From Saprospiraceae bacterium (GTDB lineage Bacteria > Bacteroidota > Bacteroidia > Chitinophagales > Saprospiraceae): a stretch of DNA of 64,000 nucleotides. The translations under genes were made by a program, and so were the position numbers. This document shows positions 47,959 to 56,170 of this stretch, piece by piece (within the stretch, counting starts at the first letter, position 1; each line of letters opens with the position of its first letter). The notes beneath the pieces were generated by a model that saw nothing but the letters and a program-made list of their open reading frames with translations, was not told the DNA's origin and did not search any database. Location of the stretch: positions 62,001 through 126,000 of the forward strand of contig CATQHI010000001.1 of the NCBI GenBank assembly GCA_958295895.1, written 5' to 3'.

Positions 47959-48378
47959 ATGCCACCACTCACGCTACACCTCAAGCGCCTCGGAAAACAG
48001 CGGGTACGTACGGTCAGCTATCCGGTAGAAGCCTGGCCGGCTACCTTTCACGAGTTGCTGTGCACCTGCGTCCGCGCCGAGGTGATGCGCTATAATACCG
48101 GACAGCGTGGGGAAGCGGTGCTGCCGTACCTGCTACCGGCGGAGATTGACACCCAGCTACACACCCGGGGCAGGGTCACTTTTAACGACCCGGCCGAAAA
48201 ACGGCTAGTGGAGGCGGAACCCTGCATTGATGCCGCTCTGCTAGCCCTTAAGGACGGACTCTTTGCCGCCTTCGTCGACGACACGGAGCTTACTGCCCCG
48301 GAGCAGCCGTTGCACCTCAATCCCGAAAGTGTGGTCACCTTCATTCGCCTCACTTTCCTGGCGGGTAGCCCCTGGTAG
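47959..48378 (+). CDS. Uncharacterised protein upstream of the DUF4132-type gene
   Basis: 139 residues (MPPLTLHLKRLGKQRVRTVS), no signal peptide or membrane segment, and mixed alpha/beta. Short features visible are YPVEAWPATFHELLCTCVRA near the N-terminus and PLHLNPESVVTFIRLTFLAG at the end, before the closing SPW. I do not recognise a family. It sits 41 bases upstream of the DUF4132-type gene on the same strand under a strong promoter, so the two are probably cotranscribed and may work together. Codons 34-40 (LCTCVRA) are encoded by a two-mismatch relative of the dispersed repeat (48062-48078). Confidence 0.72.
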   Translation: MPPLTLHLKRLGKQRVRTVSYPVEAWPATFHELLCTCVRAEVMRYNTGQRGEAVLPYLLPAEIDTQLHTRGRVTFNDPAEKRLVEAEPCIDAALLALKDGLFAAFVDDTELTAPEQPLHLNPESVVTFIRLTFLAGSPW

Positions 48379-48419
48379 CCACGGTTATCCCTTGTTTCTT
48401 CACCCCCTTATTTCTTGCC

Positions 48420-51400
48420 ATGATCCCTACCGAACGCGCAAAAGCCTACCTGGAAGCCCACCGCCTGCCCCGAGTTACGGATCAGGCGCTACAGTCCTTC
48501 TCGCCACCCTATCGTTTAGTAGGTGAGGCCGTCACGCAACCGCTGTACGGGCACCGGGGGAAGACGCCTCGAGAGCTCTATCACGAGGCCTTCGGGACGA
48601 CGGAGCGGGGTACGAACCCCTGGCGTAGTGAAGAGGGCGCTCGGCTGGCGGAACTGGTGTTCGGGCCGGGGCGCGGACCCTACGTGGCTGCGGCCTGGGA
48701 GTGGTACGATAGGCTGCCCTACCAGACGGGCTACGGCCGGCGGCCCTTCCGGACTGCCTACACGGAACAGTACGTAGGCAGCAAACTACAGCGCTTCCAG
48801 GAAATGTACCACGATGACCTTGGCGGCCTGGAGCTGCAGGAGGTACTGCGCTACGAGGGGTATAGTAGGCAGTACAACACCGACAACAGTTTGATCTACG
48901 CCGTCGCACTGGCCGGTGCGGAAGGGGAGGCGGTACACAGCTTGATGCTCGACATCGTCAACGGAGAGGATGAAATCGGCACGCTGACGCGTAGTATCGT
49001 AAAGGGACTGCTACTGAGCGAGGATCGCCGGGACTGGGAGGTGATCGGCAGATTACTTTTGGCTGCCCAGCAGCAAGAGGGGCTGCGGCAGACGATCCTG
49101 GAGGCACTGGACGAGACCTCGCTCGGGGCACTGCATTATATGATCGGTGTAATCCTGGAGCACGACCTGAGTCGCTTCAGCAGCGTGGTGCGGGCGGTAG
49201 GCACCTGGACCGGACTGGGTTGGGACGCGCCGCGCGCTTTGGTAGTCGAGCGGAGCCTACAGCTCATGCACGACTATTTTGGGGCGGAGGACACGCAGGT
49301 GCAGGGACTGGCGAGTGACGACCACCTGGAACGCTACCTGGCGCTGTGGCACATCGGACTAACGGACGTGGATGCCGCCAACCGGTCGGCGCTGGCCATG
49401 CTGGACGACCCCCGACGGACGGTGCGGGTACTGGCGCTATTTTTCGTGCAGCAGACCGCCCGGACTAACCAGCAGATCGTGTCCTGGACGGAGGCCCACT
49501 TCGGCGAGGACCCGGAGGTGGACTACCGCCTGATGTCGGTGCTGCCGGGGGAACTGACGTTTTCGGCCGAGTTGTTCGAGCGGGTACGCACTGTCGCCGA
49601 TGCAGTGCCCACCCAGGGGAAGGTGTACCGGGCTACGGTCTTCGAGTGGTTGCAGACGGCGGTGGACGCCGCGGCATTCTACCGGCCCCTCATTACCTAC
49701 GCGAGCCCGGAGCAACTGCAACTGCTCGGGGAGGACCTGGCCCGTATGCCATCTGACGCGCGGGAGGATTACCTACGGGCCATCTTCCCCGACCGCTACA
49801 CCTATCGCTACGGCAAGGACAAGGAGGAGCAGCCTCTTGACCTGCGTAGCGCGCCCTGGAAGCGGGGGGTGATCCTACAGGCCGTCACCGACCGTAATCA
49901 GCAGGTGATGCTAAACGGTCTGGCACTGCTACGGAGCATCGAGTTACAGGAGGAGGATTTGCCCGTACTGGTGGGGTTACTGGCGCGTAAGGGTAAGTCG
50001 CTGCGTAGCGGGCTTATCTCGGCTATTCTCGGGGCCAAGCCGCAGTGGATCGAGCAGCTCGTACCCCGGTTGCTCGATAGTAAGAAGGTAGAGCAGCGGG
50101 TAGCGGGCCTGGAGATTCTGAGCGAGCTGCACGAGGGGGAGCGGCAGCCTGGCTTCGTGGCGGCGCAGATTGCCGCCTACCGGGAGCGGGATGGGTTCAG
50201 TAAGAACGAATCGGTATTTCTGGACAAGTTCGTGCTACAGCGGGAGCAGGTGTCGTACGGTAACGGCTTCGGCGTAATTGATTTTGACCAGCTACGTCCG
50301 CTGCGGCAGGCAGCGCTAAAGATTAAGCGGGCCAAGCGGAAGGGCGTACTGGCGCGCCTACTGGGTACGGAGAATACGGATACCTATTTACTTAGTCACC
50401 TGGTCGACCGGGAAAAAATCCTGCGGGAGTTACCCAAGCTACTGGCGCTGATTAAGCAGCACGCTCACCACGAGTACGACGGAGAGATCTATACCGACCA
50501 TCCGGTGAGTCTGTTGGTGGGCCAGCGTATAGAACCGCGAATTGGTATGCCGCAGCACACGACCGGGGAGATCCTGCAGGCCCTGCCCCTCAGCGAGGTG
50601 TGGCGGCAGTGGTATACGGACGGTGGGCTGAGCCCCTTTGATCTTTACGCCATTCTTAATCAGTACGAAAAGCCCTCCTGGCGGCGGCACCCCGAGGTAT
50701 ACGACACTTTCCTGCAACGGTACTACCCGCTACTGCCAGCGGACTGCTTTGGGGAACGAGACCAGTACGGTAACCCCCTGCTACCGGTACGGCAACTGCT
50801 TACTCACCTCTACGACGCCTACGCCGATCACCGCATGATGGGTCAGTTCGTAGTGGATTTGTACGAGGATCAGATCGCCCGACTGCCGGAGCAGTTGCGC
50901 ACTACGCTGGCCTGGAAGGACCACTACGGCACGCAGTGGCAGACGCACTGGTCGCAAGTCCTCCGTGACCAGTCACCGAACACCACCGGCGGTAGCATTG
51001 GGCTCCGTCACGAGGTAGTAGACGCCCAAACGCGGCTGCAACTCTTCGATCTTCAACAACTGCTTCGGGTCAGTAGGCAGTTGGCTACCTACCCTGTACC
51101 ACCGATTGCCTATTTCGCCGCCACCGAACCCTCCGCCGAGCAAAACACCGTACCGGACGCCGGCCTCGTGGTACACCTACACACCGAGGGGCAGCTCAGC
51201 GACGACGACCTGCGCCTGAATGCCCTCCACGGCAAGCAGCTACTCGATACCCTGGAAGGCCTGAGTTACAACGACAAGCCACAGTACGCCGCGCAGCGTG
51301 CCGCCGCCCGCCGCGTCCTGCTCCCCCTCAAGGAGGCGCTACTGGATATCGAGCTGGAACGCGGTGACCTACCGACGAACGTCAGTATGCAGATCGCTCA

Positions 51401-53420
51401 GTTCAAGGTGATGGAGGGCAGTGACCGGCTCGTGCACACCCTGGCCCGCCTGGGCAGGGATACCTTTCATCGGGGATACAGCTACTACGGGGACAAATCG
51501 AGACAAGAGGTATTCAGTAGGCTGATCAAGGGTAGTGTGCCCCGGGAGACAGAGGAGCTAACGGATTTTCTCCGGGAGGTAGCGCCCAGTAAGCTTCCCC
51601 AGAAGCGCTGGCTGGAGGTAGCCATGTACGCCCCCCAGTGGAGCCCCTGGATCGCCGAGCTGCTCGGTGTGCCGGAGCTGGAGTCGGCCGTATGGTGGTT
51701 CCACGCCCACGCTACCTCCTACATGAATAAGGAAAAGGAGACGATCGTGGCCCGCTACACCGCCATCGAGCGCGATGACCTGGCGCGGGGGGCTATTGCT
51801 ATCGACTGGTTCTACGCGGTATACGGGGCGGTGGGCAAGGCGAATTGGAAGCTGCTGCACGCTGCCAGCAAGTACATCAGTGACGGGAATGCCCACCGCC
51901 AGGTCAAGCTTTACTCCGGCATCCTGCTCGGTGAGGTAAAGATCACGGAAACCCTAGCGCGAATCAAGGAAAAGCGCGATCAGCTGTACGTAAAGGGTCT
52001 CGGTCTCGTACCCCTGAGCAAGTGTAATCCGGCCGGGGATACCCTCAGCCGCTACGAGCTCCTGCAGCAATTCCTGAACGAACGTAAGCAATTTGGTAGC
52101 CAGCGGCAGGAGAGCGAGCGGCAGGCGGTTGAGATTGCCATCGACAACCTGGCACGCACCGCCGGCTACGAAGACGCCACCCGTTTCAGTTGGATCATGG
52201 AGGGCGAGAGTACCCGCAACCTGCTGGAGGATGCAGTAGTAGAGATGGACGATACCCGCGTAGAGCTCTACATCGACGAACTGGGCAAGGCACAGATCGC
52301 AGTCGAGAAGAAGGGTAAACTGCTCAAGGATGTACCCGCCAAGTACCGCAAGGACCAGCGTATCGTGGCGCTAAAGGAAAGTAAGTTGGCGCTGCGCAAG
52401 CAACTCAGCCGCACCCGACAGTCGCTGGAGCAGGCCATGGTGAACGGTACAGTCTTTACCGCCGCCGAGCTAGCTGAGATTTACCGCCACCCCGTCGTGC
52501 GCGTGATGCTCGACCAGTTAGTGTTATCCACGGCGGAGGGGGAGACGACCGGCTTCTGGCGGGATGAGCAAATAGAGGGTGTAGACGGCGAACTTACCGC
52601 CATCACCTCAGAGGAGCGACTGCGCATCGCTCATCCCTACGATCTCTACCAACGGGTGTGCTGGGACCAGTACCAGAAGTTGGCCTTCGATCGCAAGTTA
52701 CGGCAGCCCTTCAAGCAGATATTCCGGGAGCTCTACCTGGTCACGGCCGATGAGCGGGAGACCAGCCGCCACTCCAACCGCTATCAGGGCCATCAGATTC
52801 AACCCAAAAAAGCAGTGGCGCTACTGCGGGGTCGCGGCTGGACGGTCAGCCACGAGGAGGGACTGCAGCACGTCGATCACGCCCGCGGGGTGATCGCCAC
52901 CATGTACGCCGCCGCCGACTGGTACACCCCCGCCGACGTGGAGGCTCCCACCATTGAACAGGTAGCCTTTTATGACCGCAGGACGTACACCTACCTACCC
53001 GTAGATCAGATCGACCCCCTACTCTTCAGTGAGGTGATGCGCGACATCGACCTGGTAGTGAGCGTGGCCCACGTCGGGGGCGTCGACCCCGAAGCCAGTC
53101 ATTCGACTCTGGAAATGCGGGCTGCCCTGGCCCGGGAAAGTGCTCGGCTCTTTAGGCTCGATAACGTGGAGGTCAAGACGCGCTACGTCGTGATCGACGG
53201 TACGCTCGGGCAGTTCCAAATTCACCTCGGGAGTGGGGTGGTGAGCAAGCACGGGCTGCAACTACACATCCAGGCAGTCCAGAGTCAGCACCGCGGGCGG
53301 GTCTTTCTGCCCTTCGTGGATGATGACCCGAAGTCGGCCGAGATCATCACCAAGATGCGGCTGATTGCTCGCGATAAGGAGCTGAAGGACCCGACGATAC
53401 TGGCGCAGTTGGCGAAGTAG
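48420..53420 (+). CDS. Giant DUF5724/DUF4132-type protein with HEAT-like repeats
   Basis: 1666 residues, without signal peptide. The N-terminal half is mostly helical, with HEAT-like pairs (LALWHIGLTDVDAANRSALA, ILQAVTDRNQQVMLNGLALL, ILSELHEGERQPGFVAAQI). The C-terminal third fits the DUF4132 region (about 1380-1560): LVLSTAEGETTGFW, LRIAHPYDLYQRVCWDQYQK, QPFKQIFRELYLVT, HQIQPKKAVALLRGRGWTVS. The closing part (about 1560-1666) has DIDLVVSVAHVGGVDPEASH and YVVIDGTLGQFQIHLGSG. DUF4132 occurs in E. coli YehI/MolR-type proteins of unknown biochemistry. It probably works with the small upstream protein; the divergent ATPase-antiporter operon is next to it. Confidence 0.85.
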   Translation: MIPTERAKAYLEAHRLPRVTDQALQSFSPPYRLVGEAVTQPLYGHRGKTPRELYHEAFGTTERGTNPWRSEEGARLAELVFGPGRGPYVAAAWEWYDRLPYQTGYGRRPFRTAYTEQYVGSKLQRFQEMYHDDLGGLELQEVLRYEGYSRQYNTDNSLIYAVALAGAEGEAVHSLMLDIVNGEDEIGTLTRSIVKGLLLSEDRRDWEVIGRLLLAAQQQEGLRQTILEALDETSLGALHYMIGVILEHDLSRFSSVVRAVGTWTGLGWDAPRALVVERSLQLMHDYFGAEDTQVQGLASDDHLERYLALWHIGLTDVDAANRSALAMLDDPRRTVRVLALFFVQQTARTNQQIVSWTEAHFGEDPEVDYRLMSVLPGELTFSAELFERVRTVADAVPTQGKVYRATVFEWLQTAVDAAAFYRPLITYASPEQLQLLGEDLARMPSDAREDYLRAIFPDRYTYRYGKDKEEQPLDLRSAPWKRGVILQAVTDRNQQVMLNGLALLRSIELQEEDLPVLVGLLARKGKSLRSGLISAILGAKPQWIEQLVPRLLDSKKVEQRVAGLEILSELHEGERQPGFVAAQIAAYRERDGFSKNESVFLDKFVLQREQVSYGNGFGVIDFDQLRPLRQAALKIKRAKRKGVLARLLGTENTDTYLLSHLVDREKILRELPKLLALIKQHAHHEYDGEIYTDHPVSLLVGQRIEPRIGMPQHTTGEILQALPLSEVWRQWYTDGGLSPFDLYAILNQYEKPSWRRHPEVYDTFLQRYYPLLPADCFGERDQYGNPLLPVRQLLTHLYDAYADHRMMGQFVVDLYEDQIARLPEQLRTTLAWKDHYGTQWQTHWSQVLRDQSPNTTGGSIGLRHEVVDAQTRLQLFDLQQLLRVSRQLATYPVPPIAYFAATEPSAEQNTVPDAGLVVHLHTEGQLSDDDLRLNALHGKQLLDTLEGLSYNDKPQYAAQRAAARRVLLPLKEALLDIELERGDLPTNVSMQIAQFKVMEGSDRLVHTLARLGRDTFHRGYSYYGDKSRQEVFSRLIKGSVPRETEELTDFLREVAPSKLPQKRWLEVAMYAPQWSPWIAELLGVPELESAVWWFHAHATSYMNKEKETIVARYTAIERDDLARGAIAIDWFYAVYGAVGKANWKLLHAASKYISDGNAHRQVKLYSGILLGEVKITETLARIKEKRDQLYVKGLGLVPLSKCNPAGDTLSRYELLQQFLNERKQFGSQRQESERQAVEIAIDNLARTAGYEDATRFSWIMEGESTRNLLEDAVVEMDDTRVELYIDELGKAQIAVEKKGKLLKDVPAKYRKDQRIVALKESKLALRKQLSRTRQSLEQAMVNGTVFTAAELAEIYRHPVVRVMLDQLVLSTAEGETTGFWRDEQIEGVDGELTAITSEERLRIAHPYDLYQRVCWDQYQKLAFDRKLRQPFKQIFRELYLVTADERETSRHSNRYQGHQIQPKKAVALLRGRGWTVSHEEGLQHVDHARGVIATMYAAADWYTPADVEAPTIEQVAFYDRRTYTYLPVDQIDPLLFSEVMRDIDLVVSVAHVGGVDPEASHSTLEMRAALARESARLFRLDNVEVKTRYVVIDGTLGQFQIHLGSGVVSKHGLQLHIQAVQSQHRGRVFLPFVDDDPKSAEIITKMRLIARDKELKDPTILAQLAK

Positions 53421-53488
53421 GGGTGTACTTTTGAAAGTGCGGTTTTGGCTTAGCCCACCAAAAGCCGTCCCAAGCGCATCACCCCCGT

Positions 53489-54634
53489 ATGCTACACTTC
53501 TACCGCAGCGCAGCACTCAGCTTCGTGCTCGCCCTGCTCCTCTCCTGCGGCGGTCCCGAACCCCGCCTCGCCCCCGCAGGTGAATACTGGCTGGTGCACG
53601 ATACGCTGCCGCCACCGCCGGAAGGTATCGCTACGCTAACCGCAACCCGCTTTGTGCTTGAAAACGACTCGGTGTACATCTACACACCAATCTACGGTCC
53701 GGGCACCCGCTACCCCGCCTACGCCGCCGATAGTAGCGCGCGGTTTGCGGACTCGATGTATGTCGTGTACCAACTCACCGACGACAGTACCGTACACCTG
53801 CGTATGCACGGCCCGCAGGGGGCATCCCCCGAACGGCTGCTTCGGCGGCGACCCACCGGACTGCGGCCCGCAGCCCTACCCCCTTCCGTAGCGGGTAAGA
53901 CGTACCGCTTCGATTTAGCGGATTCTCCTCTATTACTCTACTTTGGCGCGGTGGTCACTCCCCAAACAACGCTTAACCTACGGGGCGCGCCGCAAGTAAG
54001 GCCGATCGATCTACGTAAGAGCGACTCCATCGTTGGACCCCAGGGGTTACCCAGGGTAGGCCTATCCTACGCGGAATCGGTCGGGAAGAACCGAGTACTG
54101 ATTCACGATCTACTCGTGTGCGCTACGCAGCGGGGGGTGCCGCAGATATATGTGCTACGCGATGAAAGGGAAACCGGCGGCGGGGGAGTGCGCGGGCCCT
54201 ATCCCGGCATCCTTTACGGACCGGTAGTGCCGGCGGTGGAGGCCGATCAAAACATCGTAAACCGCCTACAACTGGGGCGGATTGAAGTCCTACCACCCGC
54301 ACCCGTTGACACAAGTAGTGGTTTTCGTCCGCTCTCCTTGCCACGCTACGGCGGTATAGCGTCCGGCAGCCTGCCTACCCTTGACTTCGAGTTCCGTGAT
54401 GATGGTACCTACCTGATGCTAGCGGAAAATGAAATCGTGGATGAGGGAAGTTGGGGCCTTTCCACCGACCGTAACTTTTTATTACTGGCCGGACCCCACG
54501 AGAATGAACCACCTATCCTGTACCCCTTCCTGGAATACAACGAAACCTACCTGTCGCTCGAACTACCCATCAGCATCTACAGCAGCAGTACCATGTACAC
54601 CACTACGGTACCCATACGCTTTTATGCCCCCTGA
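53489..54634 (+). CDS. Uncharacterised lipoprotein
   Basis: 381 residues with a lipobox signal peptide (SFVLALLLSCGGPEPRLAPA; the lipidated cysteine is at about 20). The rest is rich in short beta strands and tyrosine/threonine, as in GEYWLVHDTLPPPPEGIA and FEFRDDGTYLMLAENEIV, and has no catalytic motif I can see. The second half (about 270-380) resembles a lipocalin-like domain that ends in strands (WGLSTDRNFLLLAG); this is only an impression. Located between the DUF4132-type gene and a Dabb lipoprotein, both on the same strand. Confidence 0.75.
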   Translation: MLHFYRSAALSFVLALLLSCGGPEPRLAPAGEYWLVHDTLPPPPEGIATLTATRFVLENDSVYIYTPIYGPGTRYPAYAADSSARFADSMYVVYQLTDDSTVHLRMHGPQGASPERLLRRRPTGLRPAALPPSVAGKTYRFDLADSPLLLYFGAVVTPQTTLNLRGAPQVRPIDLRKSDSIVGPQGLPRVGLSYAESVGKNRVLIHDLLVCATQRGVPQIYVLRDERETGGGGVRGPYPGILYGPVVPAVEADQNIVNRLQLGRIEVLPPAPVDTSSGFRPLSLPRYGGIASGSLPTLDFEFRDDGTYLMLAENEIVDEGSWGLSTDRNFLLLAGPHENEPPILYPFLEYNETYLSLELPISIYSSSTMYTTTVPIRFYAP

Positions 54635-54660
54635 CTACGGTGCTATACTTTGCCCGTTCT

Positions 54661-54690
54661 CCCTCTCCTTTGGAAAGGGCTGGGGGGAGG
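54661..54690. repeat. CCCTCTCCTTTGGAAAGGG intergenic element
   Basis: CCCTCTCCTTTGGAAAGGGC followed by TGGGGGGAGG. Its arms CTCTCC/CCTTT and AAAGG fold back, and the form is that of a widely seen bacterial intergenic CCCTCTCC-type inverted repeat. It lies between two lipoprotein genes. A related short form is at 14937. Confidence 0.55.
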
Positions 54691-54725
54691 AAAGTCTAGG
54701 GCTATATATAGTAATGTACCTCTAA

Positions 54726-54751
54726 TTGGCAACCCATTTACCCTATATTTG
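54726..54751 (+). promoter_or_regulatory. Promoter placing the Dabb lipoprotein transcript start at its ATG
   Basis: TTG (54726-54728), 15 bases, then TATATTTG (54744-54751), a perfect -7 box. The ATG at 54756 is five bases further, so the mRNA would be leaderless or nearly so. It also rules out the upstream in-frame start at 54726. Confidence 0.5.
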
Positions 54752-54755
54752 GCGG

Positions 54756-55196
54756 ATGCGCCTGTCCAATCTCCTGCTTCTTCTCTTACTCAGCCTAGCC
54801 ACCACCGCCTGCCAGGAAGAACTCCCGCCGCCCACCGTAGAAACCCCCGCCGTCATGGAAAATGAAACCACCGAGGCTGCCCCCGATAGCCTGCTACGCC
54901 ACGCCGTGTTTTTTTCCTTTAAAGACGAGGCTACCCAGGCCGATATCGACCGCGTACAGCAGGCCTTCAGCGCCCTACCGGAACAAATAGCGCAGATCCA
55001 GGACTACGAGTGGGGCACCAACAACAGCCCCGAAAACCTCAATAAGGGCTTCACCCACGCCTTCTTCGTCACCTTCGCCAGCGAGGCCGACCGCGAGGCG
55101 TACCTGCCGCACCCCGCTCACCAGGCCTTCGTAGAGGTGTTGCAGCCGCATTTGAAGGATGTATTTGTAGTAGACTACTGGGCGCAGCGAGATTGA
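54756..55196 (+). CDS. Dabb-domain lipoprotein
   Basis: 146 residues from the ATG at 54756 (MRLSNLLLLLLLSLATTACQ), with a clean lipobox (TTAC, lipidated cysteine near 19). After a linker of about 30 residues, a stress-responsive alpha/beta barrel (Dabb) domain follows: LLRHAVFFSFKDEATQADID, FSALPEQIAQIQDYEWG, KGFTHAFFVTFASEADREAY and LKDVFVVDYW. Dabb proteins form dimeric ferredoxin-like barrels; functions range from stress response to aromatic chemistry. A lipid-anchored version is typical for Bacteroidota. The TAnnTTTG box just before the ATG supports this start. Confidence 0.87.
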   Translation: MRLSNLLLLLLLSLATTACQEELPPPTVETPAVMENETTEAAPDSLLRHAVFFSFKDEATQADIDRVQQAFSALPEQIAQIQDYEWGTNNSPENLNKGFTHAFFVTFASEADREAYLPHPAHQAFVEVLQPHLKDVFVVDYWAQRD

Positions 55197-55311
55197 GATC
55201 AATACCGTTTTACGGGCACATTATGTTATTTTAGATAACACTATACACCCTAGAACACCCCGTTGCCCCCCGGTCTTGTGTGAGCATACCAATCACACAA
55301 AACCGCATAGT

Positions 55312-56169
55312 ATGTTCTACCACGACGGAGGTAAACTCCAGTATCACGTAAAGGTCGATAAGCCCGATCCCGTATTCGCCAAGGCGCTGCAGCAGGCCAT
55401 CGGAGGCATTCAGGGGGAGATTCGCGTCTGCCTACAGTATATGTTCCAGGCCTGGGGCTCGCGCGGGCCCTCGAAGTACCGCGATATGCTACTCGAAACC
55501 GGCACCGAGGAAATGGGCCACATCGAAATGCTCGCCACGGCCGTAGCCATGAACCTGGAGGGTGCCCCCCTGGAGCAGGACAAGGCCGCCGGTGACCCGG
55601 TTGTGCTCGCAGCCATGGGTGGCATGAACATCCAGCACGTCATCAGCACCTGTATGGCCGCCATGCCCGTTGATGCCAGCGGCGTGCCGTTCAACTGTAG
55701 CCACGTCTACGCCAGCGGAAACGCCGCAGCCGATATGCTCGCTAACGTTACCGCCGAAAGCACCGGCCGCATGCTCGCCGTGCAGTTGTACAAGATGACC
55801 AACGATAAGGGCATGAAGGATATGCTCAGCTTTCTCATTGCCCGCGATACCATGCACCAGGAGCAGTTCTTTTCCGCCTGGGAGGAGCTCGGCGGACGCG
55901 ACAACCACCCCATCCCCAACAACTTCGACCAGAGCCTCGAGCCCTCCGAGTACAACTACACCTTCTATACCACCGGAAAGGATGACTCCGTACCCGTGCC
56001 CACCGGACTGTGGAGCGATGGGCCAAGTTTCGACGGCCGCGCCACCTTCAACACCAAGCCCATGAAGCCAGTAGGCGGAAAGCCGAATCTAGGCTACGCC
56101 AGCCCCAGCGCAGCGGTACAGAAGGACCAGGAAAAAGGTAGCGAGCACGTTAGCAACGGAGTGCAGTAG
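55312..56169 (+). CDS. Manganese catalase
   Basis: 285 residues from the ATG at 55312 (MFYHDGGKLQYHVKVDKPDP); an upstream TTG at 55276 gives a 12-residue leader not seen in the family. Di-manganese ligands are in place: E36 (GGIQGEIRVCLQYMFQAW), E67 and H70 (GTEEMGHIEML), E149 (VTAESTGRMLAVQLY), H182 (IARDTMHQEQFFSAW). It converts hydrogen peroxide to water and oxygen without haem. Upstream lies GTTAT-TTTAG-ATAAC (55225-55239), a possible operator with no known regulator here. The stop is one base from the convergent stop of the beta-barrel gene. Confidence 0.94.
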   Translation: MFYHDGGKLQYHVKVDKPDPVFAKALQQAIGGIQGEIRVCLQYMFQAWGSRGPSKYRDMLLETGTEEMGHIEMLATAVAMNLEGAPLEQDKAAGDPVVLAAMGGMNIQHVISTCMAAMPVDASGVPFNCSHVYASGNAAADMLANVTAESTGRMLAVQLYKMTNDKGMKDMLSFLIARDTMHQEQFFSAWEELGGRDNHPIPNNFDQSLEPSEYNYTFYTTGKDDSVPVPTGLWSDGPSFDGRATFNTKPMKPVGGKPNLGYASPSAAVQKDQEKGSEHVSNGVQ

Positions 56170-56170
56170 C

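Noticed and set aside
55276-55311. A TTG start for the manganese catalase.
   Set aside because: It adds 12 residues absent from the family, while the ATG at 55312 gives the usual MFYHxGGKLQYxV beginning.
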